From: an uncultured bacterium
GTDB taxonomy: Bacteria > Cyanobacteriota > Vampirovibrionia > Gastranaerophilales > Gastranaerophilaceae
Reading direction: 5' to 3'
Length of the DNA stretch: 64,000 nt
NCBI GenBank assembly: GCA_902774905.1
Contig: CACYKF010000001.1
Span: 124,001-188,000 of the forward strand
Below the pieces are notes generated by a model that saw nothing but the letters and a program-made list of their open reading frames with translations, was not told the DNA's origin and did not search any database. The translations under genes and the position numbers were made by a program. This document shows positions 53,049-60,445 of the stretch, piece after piece (the stretch's first letter is position 1; every line of letters starts with the position of its first letter).

Positions 53049-53245
53049 AAAATACCTAAAATTCAATATATTTATGGAAAAAGCATGCTAATCCCTTCAC
53101 ACTAATTTTATATTGTCAAATAAAATTTCGCAAAATATTTACAAGATTTCATTAAATTTTCTTCATTAAGATTTTATAACACGAATTTTGTTTTACTCTA
53201 TCAAAGGGCATGGTCTATTGTAAAAAAATAATAATTTTTTTTTAC

Positions 53246-53274
53246 TTGTAATCATGGAAAATTAGGTCTAAATT
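53246..53274 (+). promoter_or_regulatory. Candidate promoter of the intergenic RNA
   Basis: TTGTAA, a 17-nt spacer and TAAATT, each 4 of 6 to consensus, place a start near 53281. Confidence 0.35.
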
Positions 53275-53280
53275 TAAAGA

Positions 53281-53622
53281 CATAGAAAGCAAGCCAATAA
53301 GAAAAAGGCTGCCGGATAGTTTAGGGGGGTGACCTTTGGGATAGGTCATTTTATAAGGTAAGTAACAAAAATAGTGAGTATGAAGAAAGAACAGAGGTGA
53401 TGGCTAAGTAGTTTGGAAAGGGAAAGAGATAATTGAACGAGATTTTGGAAGATAAGAGATTTAGGGATAAGTTTTAACAAAATAAATAATTATAAAAGAT
53501 AAATAAAGTTTCATTTTATATATCTGGTTTATTAGGGAGTAAAGTAAAAAACTTTAAGAAGAGAGTAAATAGGATAGTTGTAAACTTCAATATAGTCTGT
53601 ACCGAAAGTACAGACTTTTTAT
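53281..53622 (+). ncRNA. Candidate structured, purine-rich non-coding RNA
   Basis: No reading frame of useful length exists here. The plus strand is strongly purine-rich, especially 53370-53475, has hairpins AGCC/GGCT (about 53292-53310), TGACCT/AGGTCA (53330-53348) and AAAGT/ACTTT (about 53540-53554), and ends with a clear intrinsic terminator. A candidate promoter lies just upstream. I find none of the signatures of tmRNA, SRP RNA or RNase P. It fills most of the gap between the WYL operon and rbfA. Confidence 0.4.
53594..53621 (+). terminator. Intrinsic terminator upstream of rbfA
   Basis: AGTCTGTAC CGAAA GTACAGACT followed by five T. No protein gene lies on the plus strand immediately before it, so it implies an upstream non-coding transcript. 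Confidence 0.88.
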
Positions 53623-53644
53623 TTAATAAAAATATGTATTTTCA

Positions 53645-53653
53645 TGCTATAAT
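53645..53653 (+). promoter_or_regulatory. rbfA operon promoter, extended -10
   Basis: TGCTATAAT lies 24 nt before the rbfA ATG and after the terminator. Confidence 0.6.
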
Positions 53654-53676
53654 GTATTTGTCTAAGGAGAAAAATT

Positions 53677-54024
53677 ATGACATTGAGAAACGAAAGAGTC
53701 AGAAAAGAACTAATGCGTGATATCTCTGATATTTTGAGAAAAGAAATCAGAGGTTTAAAAGGAGTTGTATCTATTGTTGATGTTGAAGTTTCTCATGATA
53801 ATTCATTTGCAAGAGTAATATACAGTGTTTTGGGTTCAACAGAAGATATTGAAACGACAAAAGAAGTTATAGAAAAATCCACTCCAAAAATTCGTTATAA
53901 TGTCGGGAAACAACTTCGCCTGCGCCTTACTCCGGAACTCAAATTTGTTTATACGGACGGTCTTGAACAATCATCAAGAGTTGTTGATTTGTTAAACAAA
54001 ATTTCAAAAGGGGAAATTAAGTAA
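53677..54024 (+). CDS. rbfA: 30S ribosome-binding factor A
   Basis: The 115 aa product has the RbfA KH-like fold: RNERVRKELMRDISDILRKE, then VSIVDVEVSHDNSFARVIYS and a C-terminal RLTPELKFVYTDGLEQSSRV. It helps late 16S rRNA 5'-end maturation and cold adaptation. AAGGAG precedes ATG 53677. truB follows directly, the common order in bacteria. Confidence 0.95.
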   Translation: MTLRNERVRKELMRDISDILRKEIRGLKGVVSIVDVEVSHDNSFARVIYSVLGSTEDIETTKEVIEKSTPKIRYNVGKQLRLRLTPELKFVYTDGLEQSSRVVDLLNKISKGEIK

Positions 54025-54903
54025 TTGTTTGGCTTTATCAACATATATAAGCCTGAAAAGATGACATCTTTTGATGTTATTGCGATTTTGCGCAAAATTA
54101 CTCACATAAAACAAATCGGACACAGTGGTACATTAGACCCTTTCGCAACCGGAGTATTGCCTGTTTGTATAGGTAAATCCACAAGACTAATAGAATATCT
54201 TGATGATGACAAAGAATATATTGCAACAGTCAAATTCGGTGCAGATACTGATACTTACGATTTAGAAGGACAAATTCTAAAAACTTATGAAACAAAAATT
54301 TCAAAATCTCAACTTGAAATGGTTTTAGATGATTTTAAAGGTGAAATTGAGCAGTATCCGCCAAAATATTCCGCAATAAAAGTAAACGGGAAAAAACTAT
54401 ATGAATACGCACGAAAAGGACAAGAGGTTGAAATAAAACCGAGAAAAGTTTATATTTCAAAAATTGAACTTCTTGAGTTTGATGAACAAAACCAAATTGC
54501 AAAAATCATTGTCGGATGTTCAAAAGGAACATATATCCGTTCTATTGCCTATGATGTTGGACAAAAACTCAATTGCGGCGGGCATTTGATTGCACTTGAA
54601 CGGACTAAGGCAGGAAAATTTACGATTGAAAACGCAATAAAACTTGATGATATAAAAAATGAGAATGATATAAATGCACATCTTATCAATCCTATTGATG
54701 TGCTTTCAGGCAAAAAATACATTCTTAATGAAAATGAAAAAATAAAAGTAATGCACGGAATAGCGTTAAATCTCAAAGAACAAAAGCAAATTACAGAGTT
54801 TTGCGATTCTATTGTATTTCTTGTTTATGGTGGTAAAATAATTGCAGTCGGACAAATTAATGATAAAGAGATAAAAATTAAGAAAGTTTTTGAGGTGTTA
54901 TGA
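54025..54903 (+). CDS. truB: tRNA pseudouridine(55) synthase
   Basis: The 292 aa product contains FINIYKPEKMTSFDV, GHSGTLDPFATGVLPVCIG (catalytic Asp), a YPPKYSAIKVNGKKLYEYAR stretch (across residues 111-130) and KGTYIRSIAYDVG. It makes pseudouridine 55 in the tRNA T-loop. The start is TTG 54025, adjacent to the rbfA stop, with AAAGGGG upstream. The ATGA overlap with the next gene indicates coupling. Confidence 0.95.
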   Translation: MFGFINIYKPEKMTSFDVIAILRKITHIKQIGHSGTLDPFATGVLPVCIGKSTRLIEYLDDDKEYIATVKFGADTDTYDLEGQILKTYETKISKSQLEMVLDDFKGEIEQYPPKYSAIKVNGKKLYEYARKGQEVEIKPRKVYISKIELLEFDEQNQIAKIIVGCSKGTYIRSIAYDVGQKLNCGGHLIALERTKAGKFTIENAIKLDDIKNENDINAHLINPIDVLSGKKYILNENEKIKVMHGIALNLKEQKQITEFCDSIVFLVYGGKIIAVGQINDKEIKIKKVFEVL

Positions 54904-55742
54904 AAAAGTTAATTATAGTTTTGGGATTATTAATTGGGTGTTCATTAAACGCATTTGGGGCAGAGTGTAAATATACATGCGTCGAACCGTATAATATGAA
55001 CAACAAATTTTCATCATTTTTCAGTAGTATTTTCGGTCTGAATTATACAAAATCGAAAATATCGGAAGCCGTACTTGAAAAATCTATTAACAAAAATGTA
55101 AAAGGTAACAAGTTGAATGTTACTATTAACTCATATAGTGCAAAAGATTTATCAAACGGAATATTCAAATCTGCCAATGTTTCAGGAAAAAATTTAAGTA
55201 TTGACGGCATTTATTTATCCTCTGTTGAATTGCAGACTTTGTGCGAATTTAACTATATTGAATACGATAAAAAGGGAAATTTAAAATTTAAAGAAGATTT
55301 CCCGATGTCATTTAATATCCAGATGTCTAATGATGACTTAAATAAAACTATGCAGTCAGAAAAATATAAAAATCTTATCAATAACTTTAACAAAAAGTCA
55401 TTTGCAGGAATCAGGGTTTCATCAACAGAAGCATCAATAAGAGGGAACAAATTTTATTATACAATCGGTATAAGCATACCTTTTATGAAAGTTCAAAAAC
55501 TTGCTTTGAGTGCTGATTTAAGTGTTAAAGACGGACAAATTAATTTTGAAAATACAAGACTAACATCAAATTCTTTCAACTTTGATTTGAGAAAAGTTAA
55601 TTCTATCATGCAATATCTAAATCCTCTTGATTTTTCCGTAAATATTCTTGATAATAAGAATGCAAGAATTTTTATAAGAAATGTCGCAATTAAAAATAAT
55701 GTAATCAATGCAGAAGGTGTAGTCATTATTCCTAAAGATTAA
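54900..55742 (+). CDS. DUF2993 (LmeA-like) exported lipid-binding protein
   Basis: The 280 aa protein has a signal peptide (residues 1-20, ending AFGA) and then a domain with repeated strands typical of DUF2993: ISEAVLEKSINKNVKGNKLNV, a GIFKSANVSGKNLSIDGIYL stretch, and FNIQMSNDDLNKTMQS. This family, common in cyanobacteria and actinobacteria, binds phospholipids in the envelope. It overlaps truB by 4 nt (ATGA) and is followed 12 nt later by a GerMN gene. Confidence 0.78.
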   Translation: MKKLIIVLGLLIGCSLNAFGAECKYTCVEPYNMNNKFSSFFSSIFGLNYTKSKISEAVLEKSINKNVKGNKLNVTINSYSAKDLSNGIFKSANVSGKNLSIDGIYLSSVELQTLCEFNYIEYDKKGNLKFKEDFPMSFNIQMSNDDLNKTMQSEKYKNLINNFNKKSFAGIRVSSTEASIRGNKFYYTIGISIPFMKVQKLALSADLSVKDGQINFENTRLTSNSFNFDLRKVNSIMQYLNPLDFSVNILDNKNARIFIRNVAIKNNVINAEGVVIIPKD

Positions 55743-55754
55743 AGGGTGTTTAAA

Positions 55755-56360
55755 ATGGATAAAAATCAAAAAATTCTTTTAATATTTATCGGGCTTTGCA
55801 TGATTTTGGTTTTGGGTGTAGTTGCCTTTAATGTATTTATGCCAAAACCGGAAATTAAACCTGATGATGTCGAAGTTTCAAAACGCAGTACTGTTGAACA
55901 GGAACTACCTTCAGATAAACCCGAACTCAAAACAAAAGAATATGTAAATATCTATTTTATAGGCAAAAACGAGCATAATGAAGAAGTTTATAAAGCAGTA
56001 AAACGACAGTACAGTGCAGATGTTGACGGCTCAAAACTGAAGTTTTCTGTATATGCTTTAGTAAACGGTCCAAAACCTGAAGAAAAACAAAAAGGGGTTT
56101 ACAGTGAAATTCCTAATTCTGCACAGGTTATAAATATTTCGGAACAACATGACAGAGTTATCGTAAACCTTAATTCTTCATTTGTAAATGGAGGCGGCGC
56201 AGACAGTTTATATAAGAGATTATATCAATTAATCAAAACCGTAAAATTAAACTCAGATTTGCCTGTTTATTTGTATATTGACGGCCAAAAAGCAGATGTT
56301 GTAGGCGGAGAGGGAATAATTATCAATCAGCCTTTGAGTAATTCATCTTTGGAAAATTAA
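55755..56360 (+). CDS. GerMN-domain membrane protein
   Basis: The 201 aa protein has an N-terminal TM (ILLIFIGLCMILVLGVVAF) and a C-terminal extracytoplasmic GerMN (SpoIIIAG/GerM-like) domain: NIYFIGKNEHNEEVYKAVKR, YALVNGPKPEEKQKGVYSEI, VIVNLNSSFVNGGGADSLY. Such domains occur in cell-envelope proteins that act on or bind the cell wall. ATG 55755 is preferred over GTG 55746 because AAAGGG is correctly spaced. It is in the rbfA-truB-DUF2993 operon. Confidence 0.82.
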   Translation: MDKNQKILLIFIGLCMILVLGVVAFNVFMPKPEIKPDDVEVSKRSTVEQELPSDKPELKTKEYVNIYFIGKNEHNEEVYKAVKRQYSADVDGSKLKFSVYALVNGPKPEEKQKGVYSEIPNSAQVINISEQHDRVIVNLNSSFVNGGGADSLYKRLYQLIKTVKLNSDLPVYLYIDGQKADVVGGEGIIINQPLSNSSLEN

Positions 56361-56365
56361 ACAAA

Positions 56366-56641
56366 ATGGAAGAACAAAAAAAAGATTTAGAATACTATTT
56401 GAACTTGAATTGGACATTAATAGAGGGACAGGATTTGGATTTTGAGGGAAATCCTTATTGGTATATTGAAATAAAAGAGATTCCAAGTTTTACATTTTGC
56501 GCAAAAACACTTGCAAGGGCAAGAGAAAATTATAAAAGACAATTGAAATTATCATTAATGGTCATGTTAGAGAATAATGAACACATTGTTGAACCGGGTG
56601 AACAAGACGAAGAACCTGATTGGGAAAGTTTGTGTCCTTAA
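56366..56641 (+). CDS. HicB-like small protein
   Basis: The 91 aa protein is acidic and contains GNPYWYIEIKEIPSFTFCAK followed by LARARENYKRQLKLSLMVML and a short acidic tail, which fits the partial RNase H-like fold of HicB antitoxins. There is no HicA toxin gene beside it and no C-terminal DNA-binding domain, so it may be an orphan immunity-like or housekeeping relative. It starts 6 nt after the GerMN stop. Confidence 0.55.
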   Translation: MEEQKKDLEYYLNLNWTLIEGQDLDFEGNPYWYIEIKEIPSFTFCAKTLARARENYKRQLKLSLMVMLENNEHIVEPGEQDEEPDWESLCP

Positions 56642-56671
56642 TACAAAAAATGAGGTACAAAAATAAAATCT

Positions 56672-58531
56672 ATGAATAATAAAATGATAGATTTGGATAA
56701 TTTTTGCCGTATGCTTTCCGTATCAGTTGCAACTGGAAAAAATTGGCTTAAACTTGGCAAAATCATTCCTTCAAAAATTGAGGGACGAAAGGTTTATTTT
56801 AATGAAGAATATTGTCAAAAACTCCTAAATAGCCTTAATGACAATGAAAATAGCAACCTCAAAAGCCGCCGCAATAAGAAATTTAAATCAGGCTTTAATT
56901 TGTATAAATCATATATTTCAAAAGATTCAAAGAATTTATCAGGAATTGAAAACCTCATACAATATTTTGAAAAAAATAATATTGTATTGAAACCAAACGA
57001 AATATCCGAACTTGTTGCATATTATTCCAAAATTCTGGTAAAATCAGCATTCGGCAAAGAATATAACAAATACAAATATCTCTGTGAAGAAATTTCAAAC
57101 ACGGACAAAACAATATTAAAATACCCTGCCATAAAAGGTTTTAAACCTGTTTATGAACAGAATGAGGATATATTGGGGCTTTTATATATGTCTTTGAATA
57201 ATATATTAAGCCGAAAGTCGCACGGTGCATACTTTACGCCGACTGATATAGTAGAAAAACTTATTAAAAATACATTCGAAAATTATAGCGGCGGTACAAT
57301 ATCTGACCCCTGCTGCGGAAGCGGAAATTTTATTCTGCATTTGCCGCAAAATATTTGTGTTGAAGATATTTTTGGCGCTGATATTGACGAATTGAGCGTA
57401 AAAATAGCACGAATAAATTTTGCACTAAAATACAAAATTTACGATGAAAATTTTATTTATGAACATATAAAAATCCAAAATTTTCTGACCTGTTCAAACA
57501 AACAAAAATTTGATTATATAATCGGAAATCCCCCTTGGGCGTATGAGTTTAATGAAGAAGAAAGAAAAATTCTCAAAAACAATTTTAAAACAGCACAAAC
57601 TTCAGCCATTGAATCTTATGATGTAATAATTGAAAAAGCACTTCAAAAATTGAATAATAACGCAACATTATCTTTTGTATTGCCGGAAGCGGTTCTTAAT
57701 GTAAAAAGCCATAAAACTTTGCGTGAAATAGTTGCCCAAAAAACTTCGGTTAAATATATCGAATATTTAGGAGAAACCTTTGACGGAGTACAATGTCCAA
57801 GCGTAATTTTGCGGATTTTATATAACAATAAAACATTTAATTCAAAAGGATTGCAGGTTAAAACAAAGAATAAAACATTTACCATAAATACAAATAGAAA
57901 AATTACACCTGAAATTTTTGATTTTAACTGTGATGATGCAGAATATGAACTTCTGCAAAAAATAGAAAATATACCAAATAAAGTAACATTGAAAGACAAT
58001 GCTGTTTTTGCGCTTGGAATTGTTACAGGAAACAATGAAAAATATCTTTCAAAGACAAAAAATTTAAATAATGAAGCCATAATAAAAGGAACCGATATTG
58101 AAAAATTTGGGATAAAAACACCTGAAAATTATATAGTATTTAAACCTGACAGTTTTCAACAATGCGCTCCGCAAAGTGTGTTTCGTGCAAAAGAAAAACT
58201 TATTTATAAATTTATTTCAAAAAAACTTGTCTTTGCTTATGACGATAAACAAACGCTAACCCTGAACAGTTGCAATATTCTCATTCCTAATATTAAAGGA
58301 CTTGATATAAAATACATTTTGGCAATTTTAAATTCTGATATTGCACAATTCTATTTTGAAAAGAAATTTAATTCCGTAAAAGTTTTGCGCTCACACCTTG
58401 AGCAAATTCCGATACCGTATGTTGATAATCAATTACAAAAACCGATTATTGACTTGGTAAACAAGATTATGTCACAAAACAACAACAATTTTATTACAGA
58501 ATTAAATTTAAAAATAAGGGATTTGTATTAA
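56672..58531 (+). CDS. Solitary N6-adenine DNA methyltransferase (TaqI/Eco57I-like)
   Basis: The 619 aa protein has an N-terminal excisionase/MerR-like HTH (DNFCRMLSVSVATGKNWLKL), a methylase core with motif I ISDPCCGSGNFILHL, motif IV IIGNPPWAYEF, and a C-terminal target recognition part (LAILNSDIAQFYFEKKF, VLRSHLEQIPIP) like TaqI/type IIG enzymes. No nuclease motif or separate endonuclease gene is visible. It may be an orphan epigenetic regulator or a remnant of a defence system. A GAGGT is 15 nt upstream of ATG 56672, a long spacing. Confidence 0.85.
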   Translation: MNNKMIDLDNFCRMLSVSVATGKNWLKLGKIIPSKIEGRKVYFNEEYCQKLLNSLNDNENSNLKSRRNKKFKSGFNLYKSYISKDSKNLSGIENLIQYFEKNNIVLKPNEISELVAYYSKILVKSAFGKEYNKYKYLCEEISNTDKTILKYPAIKGFKPVYEQNEDILGLLYMSLNNILSRKSHGAYFTPTDIVEKLIKNTFENYSGGTISDPCCGSGNFILHLPQNICVEDIFGADIDELSVKIARINFALKYKIYDENFIYEHIKIQNFLTCSNKQKFDYIIGNPPWAYEFNEEERKILKNNFKTAQTSAIESYDVIIEKALQKLNNNATLSFVLPEAVLNVKSHKTLREIVAQKTSVKYIEYLGETFDGVQCPSVILRILYNNKTFNSKGLQVKTKNKTFTINTNRKITPEIFDFNCDDAEYELLQKIENIPNKVTLKDNAVFALGIVTGNNEKYLSKTKNLNNEAIIKGTDIEKFGIKTPENYIVFKPDSFQQCAPQSVFRAKEKLIYKFISKKLVFAYDDKQTLTLNSCNILIPNIKGLDIKYILAILNSDIAQFYFEKKFNSVKVLRSHLEQIPIPYVDNQLQKPIIDLVNKIMSQNNNNFITELNLKIRDLY

Positions 58532-58569
58532 TTTTTTTTGTGTTATTATGTTTATGAACCCAAATACAT

Positions 58570-58644
58570 GCGGGTGTAGTTCAGTGGTAGAATGTCTGCT
58601 TCCCAAGCAGAAGATCGCCGGTTCGAGCCCGGTCACCCGCTCCA
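58570..58644 (+). tRNA. tRNA-Gly (anticodon CCC), CCA encoded
   Basis: Acceptor GCGGGTG/CACCCGC, D arm GTTCAGTGGTAGAAT, anticodon loop TTCCCAA, T arm CCGGTTCGAGCCCGG. The 3' CCA is in the DNA, unlike the two other tRNAs in the window. Confidence 0.93.
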
Positions 58645-58664
58645 CTGAATTGAAAATTAAATAA

Positions 58665-58735
58665 TCCCGGATCGTCTAGTGGCAGGACGAAAGATTCTGG
58701 CTCTTTTAACGGTGGTTCGAATCCATCTCCGGGAG
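58665..58735 (+). tRNA. tRNA-Gln (anticodon CTG)
   Basis: Acceptor TCCCGGA/TCCGGGA, D arm GTCTAGTGGCAGGAC, anticodon stem AAAGA/TCTTT with loop TTCTGGC, T arm GGTGGTTCGAATCCATC. No CCA is encoded. The last part of its sequence is repeated 196 bp downstream. Confidence 0.9.
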
Positions 58736-58949
58736 AATAAAAAACAGATACCATCAAGGCATCTGTTTTTTATTTATGGAAAGTCTTCTCACCATGCAAG
58801 AATCTTGCAGTGATTCTTACGCCCTCGCATTAAACGGCAACGCCTCCAATTAGCAAGAATATTCATTCTTGCATAATTGTTGGTCTGATACTGCGTATCT
58901 GCCTCTGCTCGGGCTTATCCATCTCCGGGAGAATAAAAAACAGATACCA
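58721..58949. repeat. 33-bp direct repeat of the tRNA-Gln 3' end (copies 58721-58753 and 58917-58949)
   Basis: The end of tRNA-Gln (ATCCATCTCCGGGAG) plus the following 18 bases recurs identically 196 bp downstream. The second copy is again followed by a terminator (about 58935-58968). The intervening 160 bp holds no gene but has AAGAATCTTGCAG/CAAGAAT-type short inverted repeats. The layout resembles attL/attR flanks of an element that integrated at the tRNA and was lost, or a local duplication. Confidence 0.7.
58739..58772 (+). terminator. tRNA terminator
   Basis: AACAGATACC and GGCATCTGTT form a stem followed by a T run, directly after tRNA-Gln. Confidence 0.8.
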
Positions 58950-58995
58950 TAATGGCATCTGTTTTTATTAGTTTTAGCAAAAAAATATATTTTTA

Positions 58996-59004
58996 TGATT
59001 TAAT
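58996..59004 (+). promoter_or_regulatory. Extended -10 of the phosphatase-like gene, predicted leaderless
   Basis: TGATTTAAT is followed by 6 nt (TTTCTT) and ATG 59011. No Shine-Dalgarno is present. Confidence 0.5.
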
Positions 59005-59010
59005 TTTCTT

Positions 59011-59808
59011 ATGAAAATTTTACCTGTAAATTTGTATAAATTACCACATTTTAAAGGAAACAATGATGAGGACATCATTGCCTATGATGATGCGGAGTCA
59101 AAAGCCAGACGAGAATATATCCGTAATCATATAGAAGATGAAAAAATGCCCTATTACAGTATTTATGTAAAAGAACCCCGTCTTGAAGAATATGAACTTA
59201 ACAAAATGCTCACTTTTTTTGTGAACAGACCAAAGAAGATTGACGGGGATATTATGTCAGAACTTCCGCTTTCAAATTTGCACAATATCTCAAATTCCTC
59301 AAGATATAAACCAAACATCTGGCGAGGGTCAACTCTGTACGAAGCACCCGATTGGGTACTTGAGAAACTGAAAGAAGCAGGTATAAAAACTATTATAGAC
59401 CTTGAAGGTTTTGGAAAACATTATAAAAAAAGAATTCAAGATGCAGGTTTTGAGTATGTCGGATTCAGTATAAGTTCAATGAAATATGGAAATGTGCCCG
59501 AATTTAAAAAAGAAGAACTTTTGAAATTTATCAAAACAATGCAAAAAGAATATATCTATATGGGTTGTGAGTGTGGTACATACAAAACAGATGCGGCAAT
59601 AAGACTTAACAATCTGTTTAACCCGAAAGTAAAAGGATATTGCAAGATATATTCACCTGAAATGATTGAATATATTCCACAGGTTGCCGATGAAATATAT
59701 TTAACAATGACACCCGACGATAAAAAATCTATCGGTTGGACACCGGAATTTGAAGAGCAATTCAATGAAAAAATTGCAAGTATGCTTGGATGGGATAAAA
59801 ATTATTAA
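59011..59808 (+). CDS. Dual-specificity/tyrosine phosphatase-like protein with altered active site
   Basis: The 265 aa protein begins MKILPVNLYKLPHFKGNND, with the HFKG-type tag seen in other proteins here. Residues about 120-205 resemble a small cysteine-phosphatase fold (IWRGSTLYEAPDWVLEKLKE, then IKTIIDLEGF), with the expected P-loop at YMGCECGTYKTDAA. There the CX5R arginine is replaced by lysine (CECGTYK) and the His before Cys is Gly, so it may be inactive or have a changed substrate. No signal peptide is seen. Confidence 0.65.
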   Translation: MKILPVNLYKLPHFKGNNDEDIIAYDDAESKARREYIRNHIEDEKMPYYSIYVKEPRLEEYELNKMLTFFVNRPKKIDGDIMSELPLSNLHNISNSSRYKPNIWRGSTLYEAPDWVLEKLKEAGIKTIIDLEGFGKHYKKRIQDAGFEYVGFSISSMKYGNVPEFKKEELLKFIKTMQKEYIYMGCECGTYKTDAAIRLNNLFNPKVKGYCKIYSPEMIEYIPQVADEIYLTMTPDDKKSIGWTPEFEEQFNEKIASMLGWDKNY

Positions 59809-60174
59809 CTATTTTCTGTTATCTTTAAAGGGATTAGAAACTCTCTGAACTCGAATCATTTCGTCTAAATCACGCTCAATCTTTTCTTCCTGTTCTTCTA
59901 TTGCAGGTTTACGCTTATTTGAATTTATGATATTTGCAACATTCATCATTGCAAGAGAGTTTAGAGATGCTCTCAAAACAGCACTTTGATCCATATAACG
60001 AGGTTCTTGAGCGTTAGCATTTTCATCTTCTTCTGCTTTTTGTTGCGCAAAATACTCTCCGCCCTGCCCCATCTTATCATCTGATAATTTTGCGGCAGTT
60101 CCTGATATATCTCCGCTTTTAAAATTAAATGCCCCGCCTATACCGAAAAATCCGGCAGACCTGTTATCGACCAT
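59809..60174 (-). CDS. Small uncharacterised acidic protein
   Basis: The 121 aa product has a Gly/Phe-rich N-terminus (AGFFGIGGAFNFKSGDISG), an acidic middle and a Lys/Glu-rich helical end. No family is recognised. AAAGGT stands 8 nt before ATG 60174. It is convergent with the phosphatase-like gene with no gap. Confidence 0.6.
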   Translation of the reverse strand: MVDNRSAGFFGIGGAFNFKSGDISGTAAKLSDDKMGQGGEYFAQQKAEEDENANAQEPRYMDQSAVLRASLNSLAMMNVANIINSNKRKPAIEEQEEKIERDLDEMIRVQRVSNPFKDNRK

Positions 60175-60386
60175 AGATTTACCTTTTGTTTAGTCATTCA
60201 TGAACTCCGCAACCGATTTGCATCAGCAACTTATTCAGAATATCCGTGTTTATACTTTCTCTTCATGTATTTTAAAATACATGACAAGATATTAACTCAT
60301 ATAAATATATTATTTTGCTACTTTGTTAATAAAAGTTTACATATCTTATCAGATGTATTTTCCAAACGATATTATATCATTTTGTA

Positions 60387-60415
60387 TTGAAAAAAACAAT
60401 GTCACATTGTATAAT
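60387..60415 (+). promoter_or_regulatory. Pilin promoter with palindromic operator
   Basis: TTGAAA, a 17-nt spacer and TATAAT form a near-consensus promoter. The spacer is occupied by ACAATGT C ACATTGT (60396-60410), a perfect 7-bp palindrome that reaches the first base of the -10, an ideal repressor site. Confidence 0.75.
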
Positions 60416-60445
60416 GGCAAAGGATATAGAGAAAGGAATATAAAT

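Noticed and set aside
53281-53622. tmRNA, SRP RNA or 6S RNA
   Set aside because: No tRNA-like ends or tag frame, no GGAAGCAG-type SRP loop, and no obvious long 6S hairpin with a central bubble; left as unknown RNA.
60323-60445. Longer pilin N-terminus starting upstream of the promoter elements
   Set aside because: The promoter at 60387-60415 and the Shine-Dalgarno before 60446 place the start there; prepilin leaders are short.
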